This document shows positions 10,715 to 21,060 of a DNA stretch of 64,000 bases, in pieces (the stretch's first letter is position 1; each line of letters starts with the position of its first letter). Location of the stretch: the NCBI RefSeq assembly GCF_963169125.1, contig NC_084800.1:149230397-149294396 (forward strand), written 5' to 3'. A model generated the notes under the pieces. That model worked only from the letters and a program-made list of their open reading frames with translations. It did no database searches and was not told where the DNA came from. A program made the position numbers and the translations under genes. Origin of the DNA: Humulus lupulus. Lineage: Eukaryota; Streptophyta; Magnoliopsida; Rosales; Cannabaceae.

Positions 10715-12125
10715 TTATGAAATTCTAGCTCTAAATTATGAGGTTTTGGTTGTTTTGCTGAAGTTTCTAAGTTTGAGGTTCAACTATGGTGAATTAAGAG
10801 TGCATGTGTTAAAATTTTATGTGGTTGGGATGCTTGGGATGAGTTAGACATGTTAGTAAGCTTGATTCTAAGTTTGGTGGAAATTTGGAGAAGTTTTGGT
10901 AAGGTTTGGCTCGGGAAAAGTTGAAGGGGGGAAAAACAGCATTTGTTGTTCTGTGACTAGCGCTACAGCACTAGACTTTGGGCGCTGTAGCGCTAGGCCA
11001 TTTTCCCTGGGATGATTTTGGGTTTTTTTTGTAGCGCTGTAGCGCCCTCCTTAGAGCGCTGTAGCACTACCCTGCTTCCAGAAAGGGGTTTTTGAGTTAT
11101 TTTCAAGGGTTTTTGCCCAGGGGTTCGGCGTTCGATTCCACCACCCCGTTTGGGGGAATTGGGGCTTCCCGAGGGCTCGGGATTAGCCCCGAGGTTAGGT
11201 TTTGGATTTGAGGTTTGGTGATGATTCTGATCTATGGATGTAACTAGGTGTACGCTAGGGCTCAAGAGGGATCGTGCTCGTGGATCAAGGTGAACGAAGC
11301 CAGCGAATCTAAAGGTAAGAAAACTGCACCCGGTTAAGTGTTTGTGATGGGACTAAGTGCTCCCCATATCTGTATAATATCAAAGATGGTATTATGCCAT
11401 GGGACATGTGAGAAACGGCCTAAGGGTGCCATATACAACATTTGCGCACAGGGCACGACTTGGCCACTGTTAGCCGAGGACAACTTAATATTCACTGAGC
11501 TCGGTTTAAGCGGGTCTGAGTCAGTGGGATAAATAGAGGGTGCGACCTATGGGTGCTAACCCTAGTTATCATTTGTTAATTGATTATTGGTATGTAATGA
11601 TATGCTTGGTATGCGGAGTACCTGATTGTCTTGGATGCTTAGTCTATTGAGAACATGCTTTTGTGATATGAGATATTTGACTGTCTGTTAATTGATTATG
11701 CTCTGTTATTGTATTTCCTTGTTGGGCCTTAGCTCACGGGTGCTACGTGGTGCAGGTAAAGGCAAAGGCAAGTTGGACCAACCCTGAGATGGAGAGCTGC
11801 AGGGCTGAATGTACATAGCTAGCTGTTCGGCCGCCATGGCCGAGGAGTAGATCAGGATAAGGAATGCTTAACAGTCTATTTTACCTTAGAGTGGCTAGTA
11901 TTTAAATTTTGAATCTTTGTAAATGGTTTTAATCTTATTATTTTTGGGATCCCGTGTAAAAAGAAAATGTTTATTTATAAAAAATGGGGCTTTTGAGACC
12001 AAAATCCTTTAACCTTAGTTCCATTATAGTTTCGGTAACACGTTTTTACTTAAATGACTGGATTAGCAAGTCCAGCACCTTTATAAACACACAGTATAAC
12101 GGTCTTGGCTATCCAGGGCGTTACA
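10715..12125 (+). repeat. Tekay-type 5' LTR, right part (element A)
   Basis: This continues the LTR interrupted at 1039 and ends at GGGCGTTACA, directly followed by a primer-binding site. It includes a GC-rich patch with repeated GCGCTGTAGCGC-like palindromes (10960-11075). It also includes a block conserved in all Tekay LTRs here (about 11730-11860: GCTCACGGGTGCTACGTGGT, GAGAGCT, GCCGCCATGGCCGAGG). Confidence 0.85.
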
Positions 12126-12128
12126 ACT

Positions 12129-12140
12129 TGGTATCAGAGC
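12129..12140 (+). promoter_or_regulatory. Primer-binding site of element A (initiator tRNA-Met type)
   Basis: TGGTATCAGAGC stands three bases after the LTR end. This is the usual plant LTR-element match to the 3' end of initiator methionine tRNA. Confidence 0.9.
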
Positions 12141-12525
12141 GTCCTAGGTTTATGGGTTTCTGAAGACTGGCTGGACATGTACATTCGCCGCGAAAAACAA
12201 GCTCGACTAAGGGTTTGGTAATTGTGTACACATGATTATGTGCTTAAATGATTTGAATGAAATATGACTGCTGATATCTGTTTGATTGATAGGGAGCATG
12301 AGATACTGATAGGGCATCGCCCTTGACTATTGCATGATGTTGTTGAGGCGTGCTTATCAGCATTGATATGTGTGTGAATGGTACATGGATGAATATTTTG
12401 ATAAATTGCTATATCTTGACTGCCTGTGAATGATTGGAATCCCAGTGGTGGATTATGAAAGGATTACTACCCTGTCATCATAGTCTAATTGACGAGTCGT
12501 TGATTGCAGATTGACTTGGATAATT
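12141..12525 (+). other. Untranslated leader of element A
   Basis: No coding region. AT-rich leader between primer site and gag, with GCTTATCAGCATTG near 12350, the same spaced word seen in the leader of element C (59128-59410). Confidence 0.6.
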
Positions 12526-13123
12526 ATGCGTCCAAGAAAATCCACACGACTAGTAGGTCTGGGACTAAAGATGATGACCAGGGCCAGACCCCTCCGCCAA
12601 TCCCTGAGAATTGGCAGCAACTTATGGTGGACATGCCGGCTCGGGTACAGATCCGAATTCTGCGGCAGCAGGCTCCATCAGGGAGTGTTTCCCCCATTGT
12701 GCCACCTGCAGTGGTACCTGTTGTACAACCAATTGAGGTTGGGAATAGATGGGAGCCGTTGTATGAGAGGTTCAAAATGCAACAGCCCCCGATCTTTGAG
12801 GGACGACCGAATCCACTGAAGGTTGAACAGTGGATGACTATGATTACTACCATTCTTGTTTTATGAGGGTAGAAGGACATGACAGAGTGGCCTATGCCAC
12901 ATATATGCTGAGGGAGGATGCCCGAATCTGGTGGGAGGTGGCATCACAGAACAGAGATGTTACTACCTTAACTTGGGAAGGATTCAAGGATTTATTTATT
13001 CAAAAGTATTATAATGTTGCCATCAGGGCAGCGAAGATAAACGAGTTCGTGGGGCTGGTTCAGCGCAGCATGACCTTTGCAGAGTTGTCCCTAAAGTTTG
13101 ACAGACTTGCGAAATTCGCACCA
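12526..13123 (+). pseudogene. Tekay gag fragment (element A)
   Basis: This is the N-terminal part of a chromovirus gag. The ATG at 12526 opens with MRPRKSTRL, then a frameshift moves the readable frame to PENWQQLMVDMPARV and WEPLYERFKMQQPPIFEG. A further frame change near 12840 leads to the capsid core block (YMLREDARIWWEV, TLTWEGFKDLF, IQKYYNVA). It stops abruptly near 13123, after FDRLAKFAP, where an oppositely oriented LTR begins. Protease and pol are absent. The intact TGG in ARIWWEV contrasts with TAG in elements B and C. Confidence 0.85.
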
Positions 13124-14113
13124 CCCTTCAGATTATTTAAACCACACCAGAAAATAAGCATCAGAGGTATATGAAATTCTTACCTCAATCAGGGATTCGA
13201 CCTTGAGCCACCTCCAAATCAAATTCCAAGCTCAATTCCATTTATTCCCAAGCTGAAACTCACAATCACCAAACCACACATCCAATTATCAGCGCTCAAC
13301 CCAAGTTCTCTAAAACATGTAAAGAGACTCAAAGAGAAGATGAAGCCTTACCTCTGAATTATTCTTGGCCTATGCTTGACTCTAGCTGCCCCCAATCTTA
13401 ACCCTGAACTCCCTCCTTGATCTCAAGGATAACTAGCTCGTCCTCTCCTTCTTGCTTCTTGGTTCTCTAAACTTCCAACAAAACTTGAATAAGCCTAATT
13501 GTAGGAAAAAAATGTAAATGACTTCCTCAAAGCCAAGGTTATCCTCTCCTAAAGCCAAATCACCTATTTGCCCTTTCCCTTAATAAAACCCTTATACAAC
13601 CTCAAGGGCAATACCGTCATTTTACCCAAATCCCGCCTAGTCCTCAAGTATTCCTATAAATCCACATTAATCCCGACATACCAAATTATTAACAAGCTAC
13701 TAACCATTACTCAATAATTCCCGAACACACTATAATATTCCCAAAATACCCCTAAGCTCCACCCAAGTCGGGTATTTGACCCCGTTGTGACTTTCTAGCT
13801 AAATGGCTCCCTAGGACCGTCTCAAGTTGAATGTTGCGAATATAAATATATCCACATAATAATGGGGTCTCAACAGTTTATCACATTTATGCCCCAACAA
13901 GCCAAAATTACAATTATGCCTATACAGACTAGACAGGGCCCGCATTCTTATCCAATACTCATAAACATGCATTTCACATTTCCATACAATCATAGGATCA
14001 TGCATACCACATAATCGTGCATTTTCACCATTAATTAACATAACTTCCAATTATGCCCTCCCGACACACTAATCAAGGACCTTGAGCCTTATTAGTAATT
14101 TTGGGTCGTTACA
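13124..14113 (-). repeat. Truncated minus-strand Tekay LTR
   Basis: Reverse-oriented LTR sequence that ends GGGTCGTTACA at 14113, the mirror of the LTR start TGTAACGACCC. The distal half of the LTR is missing at the junction with the gag fragment. Its text parallels the right half of element B LTRs (about 50040-50899). Confidence 0.75.
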
Positions 14114-15915
14114 ACTATCCCCTCCTTATAACAATTTCATCCTCGAAATTTACTCGAACACATCGGATAGTAAACCTCATACCTCTGTCTATAATTCCCA
14201 AGGTCCAACGCCTTTACTTTTAGTCCTCGATAACACTCTTATGAGAGTAACAATCTTGTTTCACAAGATCTTGTTTGATAACTACACTTTCATTAACTTC
14301 CACTTGCACCACAAACCAGCTGAAACTCCAAGGTCTGTTTAGTCACAACGATCGCTTCATTGTCTCATCATCGATACTAGAAATATCTATGAGTCATCAC
14401 CCTTACCAGGGTGAGACCAACTTATAGGCCCCCAGCCTAACCCTTGGTACAACCTTAGAATTCCTGTCGAATCGGGGAGTCAGAACTCCCCTTTCTTTTC
14501 TAGAATACAGTACTTTTCCTTGTCTGCACTTACTTAGAGAGATACAAATCTCTCATCCTGGAACTTTGTATCCAATGTTAAAAATTTACAAGCTCCTATG
14601 TCCTTTCAAATAGGCAAACACTCCTGCCTTAAGATTTCCAATAACTTCTTTGGTTTTCCCTTAAACTAATAATGAACCGTGGTATCCACTACCTTTCATT
14701 TCTTTACTTAGCATAATACTCCTTGCTTTCTATCTTATCATGTCCTATGCCGTGTCACCTTAGTTGTACTCCAGCATTCATCACTGTGACTATTTCATCA
14801 AAGGATTAAACTTTCTTGGATATCTCGAATATCCACACATTCTGTGCACTCTCTTAATTAACCGTTAAGTCTTCAGATTGCCATTCCATCTGCAATTAAC
14901 AACTAACTCTAGGTTTTCACTCTATTCTCTTTGTTTTCTAGTTTCTTTCCAAAACTTGGAAAACTATAGGGTTTCAACTCAACATTACCAATGCTCTGTC
15001 CCATTACCATTTCACTTGAACCAAGTTACATTAACTCATTCAGCTGAGTTATAACTTTCCCTGTCCAATCACCTTACTTATAGTCTAATGTGGTCCATTC
15101 CTATGATCTACCACCATATCACTTTATTTTCCAATATTTGAGCATACTAAATTCTGTCACCCGCTTAAACCTCTCGGTACAACTTACCCTAGGAGGTGGA
15201 ACGACACCCAGTTAGAATTCTCATCTCCACGCCAAACTCCCATCGGACCACTCATCTGATTCTTGAACCTTAACTCATATTGCACCAATAGGGTCTTTCC
15301 CCGTCTCCACAAGATCATCACTTTGGATTCCATAGTCCAAAGGAATATATATCTGTTCATCACCACTCACTAATGCTATACCAATCTCAATTGTTACCTT
15401 GTCTATTCCATTGTAATTTGTGGCGTTCCATTTAACTGATACACACCACCTACATAAGAGATCTTCCTCCAATTAAATCCCTTCCTCCTATAGTCGAGGA
15501 TTTCTAACATCAACCATCCATCTATTACGTTTCACTAAATCTTGGTCTCAAGGTTATTTTTTTTACAAATGATCAAATGCTCAAATACCTTACGCTATGC
15601 ATACACTGCCAACTTAATGTTCCATGTATGTCGACCACGTTCCCATTCTTTCACCTCCTACGAGGCTCAAACCATTCTCTTGTCAGTCTGTGCCCGGTGC
15701 ATCTCAGCCAGTGATGTACCACTCACAGTTTCACATCTTATCAAAATTGTGTCCCTCTTGTCATTCCTCCATAACATGCATATTCCTACATCACCAAGTG
15801 CTAATCAATTCTCACTCTATCTTCTGAACTTCTAATCTGACACCATCCATTCAGTCTAACTTCAAGTTTTACTGTTCTTCTAATCTCTGGTGTTGCTTCC
15901 TATGAAGATACCTAC
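14114..15915 (-). pseudogene. Decayed Tekay interior, 3' half of pol
   Basis: After the LTR end the sequence reads ACTATCCCCTCC, a polypurine tract on the minus strand, as in element B at 50900-50912. The following text aligns loosely with the integrase end and chromodomain of element B but is too mutated for any open frame. Short open frames here (for example 15542-15835) are not convincing. It is much older than element B. Confidence 0.6.
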
Positions 15916-15918
15916 GTA

Positions 15919-15933
15919 CACTACAACAATTTT
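15919..15933 (+). repeat. Left terminal inverted repeat of the CACTA element
   Basis: CACTACAACAATTTT, the characteristic CACTA terminus, next to target duplication GTA. Confidence 0.9.
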
Positions 15934-15950
15934 CACTTTTAATGACTCTC

Positions 15951-15984
15951 TATAATGACTTACACCAATGGTGTAAGTCATTAA
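15951..15984. repeat. Subterminal palindrome in the CACTA element
   Basis: AATGACTTACACCA and TGGTGTAAGTCATT form a near-perfect inverted repeat with almost no loop. The half-site TAAGTCATTAAAAG recurs at about 16017-16030 and 16052-16066. Such short motifs near the ends are typical transposase-binding sites in CACTA elements. Confidence 0.7.
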
Positions 15985-16136
15985 AAGTATTCAGGGATAT
16001 TTAATGTCTAATGGTGTAAGTCATTAAAAGTTCTTGTTGATGACTACCAAGGTAAGTCATTAAAAGTGGTGGGAGACGTTATTTGTTATAAATTAAAAAG
16101 TCGAAAAAAAAAATTAAATCTGACAATGGGAGCCCT

Positions 16137-16330
16137 CTAACGTCTCCCTTGGGTAGACGTGTACACATCCAACGTCTCCCCTGGGAAGACGTGTACACAT
16201 CCAATGTCTCCCATGGGAAGACGTGTACACATCGGACGTCTTCCCAGGGGAGACGTTGGAAGTGTACATGTCTTCCCAGGGGAGACGTTGGATGTGTACA
16301 CGTCTTCCCAGGGAAGACGTTGGAAGCCTC
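16137..16330. repeat. Inverted array of 32-35-bp units (long hairpin) in the CACTA element
   Basis: Three units containing ACGTCTCCCCTGGGAAGACG plus GTGTACACATCC run in one direction (16137-16232). Three run in the opposite direction (16234-16330), giving a hairpin with arms of about 90 bp. Each unit is itself almost palindromic. Related units sit at the far end (18626-18725). Confidence 0.85.
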
Positions 16331-17840
16331 CCCTATATATCTCCTTCCCCAAGCCATTCACGAACCAGACGAAACCAGAGGCAATTTCTGGGCATTTCCT
16401 TGTCGATTTTGGGCGATATTTCTTCCGTTTTCCTCCTCCGAAAATTGATTTGAGGTAAGTTTTTAAGTTTAATTCATGTTTAATAGTTAGGATAATGTAC
16501 TATTATTTATTTTCTTTAACTATAGTAGGTTAATATTGGGATTTTAGGGTATTTTGTGGGTTGCGATTTTGGGTATTGTGGGTGATTTTGAGCGAAATTG
16601 ATACCGATTTTGGCCGATTTTCTCCTCCAAAAACTAATTTTAGGTATGTTTGTTCATTTTAATTAATGTATAATAGTTATGATAATATATTTTTATTTAT
16701 TTTCTTTAATTATAATGGGTTAATATTGAGATTTTAGGGTATTGTGGGTTGCGGTTTTGGGTAATATTTGCTTGATTTGAAGAAGATTTGAGATATGATT
16801 TCATTATTAAAACAATGCATTATAGTTAGAATGATAGAAATAATTATTTTTGTGCATTTTTTTTTATGATTTGTGAGTTTATTATAAATATTTTTTAAAA
16901 GTTTGAAAAATGATTTTAATGAAGATTTGAGATACACAATTGGGATTTAATAGTTATACCATGTTATTTACTATTTTTTTATTTTTTTTTACTATTTAAT
17001 TCAAAAATTGTAGATTTTTTTTAATTAAATTTTTAGGTTGATTAAGTATATATATGTGTCTAAAATAAGGAAAATAATTTAATTTTAATTTACATACTAA
17101 ATTGTATGTATAAAAATAAGTAATTCAAGTATATATGTTTATGATTTTTTTTATTTATATTATTATATTATTCAAAAATTATATATTTGTATTTATATTT
17201 TAATTATTTTATTAACATTGAAGTAGGTTGATTATATATATTATGTTTTATTTATTTATTTAGTAATTTCTTATTTATTAATTAATTCAATTTTGTTGGT
17301 TGTGAATTTAATAGCAAAGTGCATTGCAAAGTGAAGTAAATTTTCTAGCTAGGACTATTAATTGCAAGAGGTACGTACATTATCTTATCTCTCATTTTAG
17401 TATTATTAAATTTTTGTTAGAGGAGTTTGAATATCTTAAATATTCATCCATAGTGAAGTAGGTTTTGAGATTAAAATTGTGTGTTGCGGTGATAACAGAA
17501 GGTTGAGAACTGTGTGTTTTAGTGAAGTAGGTTCTGGAAAATTTGATTGTGTGTTGTGGAGCTATAAGGAAGAAACTTATTGTGTGCTGTTTGAATTATT
17601 TGACTTGTTGTTAACAGATGGTTAGATCAATATTATAGGGGAAATCCTGTCCGATTTTGTCTAGGATTATGTATTCTATTATTATATTTGAATTGTGTTG
17701 TGCTTATTTGATTGGATTTGATAAGATTGATTGATGGCTAGGTTACTAATATAGAAGAAATGCTGCCCAATTTTTCATACGCTCGACCGTATGCTTATGT
17801 AGTTTTTATTGTTTAATTTTTCATAGACATAGGAGAAGAT
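16331..17840 (+). other. AT-rich leader of the CACTA transposase gene
   Basis: No convincing coding region. Two similar segments (about 16372-16480 and 16603-16660, each with CCGATTTTCTCCTCC-like text followed by GAGGTAAGTTT or TAGGTATGTTT) look like a duplicated leader with donor sites. The rest is AT-rich. Confidence 0.4.
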
Positions 17841-18012
17841 ATGGATAGAAAATGGATATCAGCGAATAGGTTATCCGTGGAATATAAAAACGGGGTCGAT
17901 TTATTCTTAAGATTTTGTTCGGAGAATGTGAAAGACCTAAAATTTACTCGTTTCCCATGTATTAAGTGTGGAAATGTAAGGAAAATGGATCTTAGTAAGA
18001 TCAAACAACACT
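17841..18012 (+). pseudogene. CACTA transposase N-terminus (transposase-associated domain)
   Basis: The frame starting MDRKWISANRLSVEY matches the start of plant CACTA transposases (transposase-associated domain, Pfam PF13963). It has the paired cysteines of FPCIKCGN and the closing KIKQHLL. The similarity ends near 18012, where sequence of a different CACTA gene begins, so the main transposase domain is deleted. The open frame continues only to 18086. Confidence 0.75.
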
Positions 18013-18018
18013 TATTAG

Positions 18019-18324
18019 TGTCCGCACCAACCAGACAATATGGCATGTGGATATTATGTGATGAGAATGTTCAAGGATTACATTGAACATTCACGACCTG
18101 GACGTTACTTGAAGAAAGAGGTATGTATATAAATTTATACAAAGTTAATAATTTATTTATTATTAAAGTATATATAATAAAATAATGATTAACTAATATA
18201 TTTTACTCTGTATTTTTTGTAGCTAAACACTACGCCATATACACAAACACAGATTAATGAAATGCGACAACACTGGGCGAACCATATGCTACCGATAATT
18301 CAAAGTCATCGTCCCACATATTAG
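18019..18324 (+). pseudogene. C-terminal end of a CACTA Ulp1-like cysteine protease
   Basis: One frame away from the transposase start, the sequence reads CPHQPDNMACGYYVMR (from 18019). This has the glutamine and nucleophile cysteine pattern of Ulp1/C48 peptidases, which plant CACTA elements often carry. It continues to a donor GTATGT at 18121. After an intron ending TTTTTTGTAG, it resumes at 18223 with QINEMRQHWANHMLP and stops at 18322. The catalytic histidine and aspartate region is missing. The fusion point suggests one internal deletion joining the first exon of one gene to the last exons of the other. Confidence 0.65.
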
Positions 18325-18744
18325 GTTTTTCTTTTTACTTTTACTTTTTCTTTCTTATTATATGTTTAGCTAGCTAGTGTAATATTTGTTAATTTTGTAT
18401 GTTTAACAACAAATATTACAATTTTGTATATTTAGCTAGCAAAAACATATTAGATATACACATTTCAGTTTTATTAATGAAAATTCAAAATTTAAATTTG
18501 TATATAATTTAGATTTTTTAATTAATATATTTAATTCTATTTAAAAAAAATTAATATATTTAATTCTATTAATTAATATACTGAAAATAATTATTTAATT
18601 TAAAAAAAAATATATACAAAAACCTATGACGTCTCCCATGGGGAGACGTCATAGGGCCACTTTAGATGGCCCCTGCAACAACGTCTCCCCTAGGGGGAGA
18701 CATTAAATGTCTACAATGTCTCCCCCATATAGCCATTAAATGCC
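18325..18744 (+). other. 3' subterminal region of the CACTA element
   Basis: AT-rich sequence without a gene, followed by GACGTCTCCCATGGGGAGACGTC (18629-18651) and two further related units up to 18725, mirroring the left subterminal repeats. Confidence 0.6.
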
Positions 18745-18759
18745 TATTTTGTTGTGGTG
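18745..18759 (-). repeat. Right terminal inverted repeat of the CACTA element
   Basis: CTATTTTGTTGTGGTG is the complement of CACCACAACAAAA, one base off the left terminus, followed by the target duplication GTA. Confidence 0.85.
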
Positions 18760-18762
18760 GTA

Positions 18763-21060
18763 GTAGATGACGTGGTTACCAGCCCCATTGTGCTCCCTAT
18801 CGTTCAAACGTTCTTTAGTAGCTTCTCTGAGGCTTCAGATCAAATCTCTTCATACCTATCCCCTTCTCTTCTTGTAGCATTGTCTTGAACACCCCTGATG
18901 AGATCAACTAACACTTTATGGAGCTTTACCTGTGTTGCTGAAGCTTGAATCAATTAAGAATCTTTGTTACCATTTCATCACACCCTACTTGGTACAAGTA
19001 GTAATTCCTCAGCTGGTAATAACCAGATCGTGGATCAATTCCAGAAAACATTGTTCTGTCTTGTAACTGGGAATTTAATCTCTTCATCCTTAACAAACGA
19101 TGCCAACAATTCCCACAATACGAAGCTCTGTCTGATCCACCTCGAGGTCAAACTTCTTCAACTACTTCAGTAATTCTTTCTGTCAAACCATTACCATCTT
19201 CCATAATGTCCCTGATACCGAACGTACCTGTAGCCTGATCCTGAAGCGTACCCAATCTTTCGTTGTATACCCATCTAAATTCCTACTGATTAGCTTAATT
19301 TCCATTCAGTCCAGTTACCATTCCCATGTGATATCCCCTACAATCCATGGTTGTTTCTTAACAAATTGACTCTCACTTTGACTCATATCAAGGTTCCCAT
19401 ATGACGAGCTCTATTGCTCTCACTACGAACCACTTTATTACTTATATTCCAATTCCTCTTCCAGAAGTTTCTAATTCCTCCTCAACAAATACTAACACCC
19501 TCAACTCCTCGCACAGTACCCTTGAGGCATCTTCTCTTTGTCTGAATCTTTCTTGAGACATTCTCAACACTGAACTCTTCCATCTCGTTATATAACCAAA
19601 AAATTAAACTATCCAGTCAACTAATTATCTCCAAGGAGCTAGCCTCGGGCTTCGAAGGTAACAAGGCATTCCAGTCTTCCATTCCCTGATCATAGGCAAT
19701 CCATCTTAACATATCAAATCATTCCATGTACAAGTCGTGCCCTCACCCGACATCTTCCCAAGTGGCGTCCCCTGCCTATGGTGCATACTAAATAACCTTA
19801 CTATTTCCCATCACTGTCTTGACAACTATCTTACAAGTCAGACCCCCTTCCTGTGAAAACCAGGAGCCATAGCACTGTTCGGGTTCTTCTACTTCAGTTA
19901 CCGAGAATCTGTCCTTACTAAATTCCACCAATGGAATTACTGTCATTTACATCCCTTGCCCTGTGGAATTCACACCCTATACTTCATTCCATATATCTCA
20001 AATAACATGGGCCTCTCTGCTACCTAAATACAGATGAAGATCTCATACATTGGGGCAGCCCTGACTCCCTAGACAAGTCCAGAGTTTAAGCCTTAAATGG
20101 GTCATCATTTCCAGCTACATCCGCCTGTATCAATTTCCCAAAATGAATTACCCAACTCACAAAACTCATTGACATGCACTGTTGTTACCTTATCATTCCA
20201 AAACATGCTTATAAGCCTATTAGTCTTCACAGCTCAAACTATGTCTTTATAACCTCTTTTATCAAATCACCATATGAGTACTTTCCAACCCATCATGCCA
20301 ATATCTCAGTCTGAGTACCATTTCCAGGCATCCTTCTGCCACAAATACCTAGCACAACCCCTAGGTCTTTACCTATCATCTTCATCTAACCAAGGATGGA
20401 ATTAGCTTGGCCTATCCACTAACCAATTTTAGGCAAACCTGAACTTCCCTCAAAACTAGAGGATAACGCCTTTTAGGCCTTCCTTATAGTACTCTCATCT
20501 GTCTGTATCCTCATATTAAACCAACACTGGTAATCTCACTATCAAAGTATACAAAGCAGCTCCTTCCCCAGAAGAGCCTGCTATCCTTCCATCTAGTCTC
20601 AGCTATTAAACCCCACAGCTTACTCACATACTAGCGAACACCTGCTGCGAATTTTAGGGGCAGATGGAGGTTTCCAACCCCGACTATCATCTGCAACCCC
20701 CTGTAATACAATGCCAAGTCCACTTAACCATTCTGGACACAAACAATTTGAATTCATCTGCCACTACTGACTAAACTCCTCAGCCTTGAGGTTCACACTC
20801 CGAACCAATCCACAACAAGGTCCAAATAACCACAATAATCATGCACACATAAAGCATAATAAACACTAATCTGCAATACTATGCATTTAGCTACCAAATT
20901 TTATTACAACCAAGTATACTCACACTCTATCATGCTTCTTACAAGCCAATAAACTGGTACCACATATAAATTCAATTCAGGTAGTTAACCACATACAATC
21001 AGTATGCAAACTATTATCCAAATATTCATCCACATGCAATAGCAATGCTAATTAGTTGAA
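18763..21060 (-). pseudogene. Decayed Tekay interior, 5' half (RT, protease, gag, leader)
   Basis: This continues the interior split by the CACTA element. At about 19008-19050, CAGCTGGTAATAACCAGATC corresponds to the reverse-transcriptase block of element B (53420-53450, encoding SGYHQLRI on the minus strand). Further right the text loosely follows protease and gag and then an AT-rich leader (20800-21060). No frame is open for any useful length. The expected 5' LTR is replaced by an oppositely oriented LTR fragment at about 21061. Confidence 0.55.

Larger units (their letters stand above)
15919..18759 (+). mobile_element. CACTA (En/Spm) deletion derivative
   Basis: The left end is CACTACAACAATTTT and the right end is TTTTGTTGTGGTG, near-perfect terminal inverted repeats of the CACTA superfamily. 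It is flanked by a 3-bp target duplication GTA (15916-15918 and 18760-18762). At 2841 bp it is far shorter than autonomous elements. Subterminal repeats of the core GACGTCTCCCATGGGAGACGTC type occur at both ends (16137-16330 and 18626-18725). It retains the start of a transposase gene and the end of a Ulp1-like protease gene. It lies inside the decayed Tekay interior. Confidence 0.9.

Noticed and set aside
12129..12140. tRNA-like sequence
   Set aside because: Only the short complement to a tRNA 3' end is present, as expected for a primer-binding site; no tRNA gene fold follows.
15542..15835. Open frame of 97 codons in the decayed Tekay interior
   Set aside because: No similarity to known domains, and it is antisense to the decayed pol; most likely chance.
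16149..16458. Open frames on both strands across the CACTA hairpin
   Set aside because: They arise from the inverted tandem units and have no recognisable domain.
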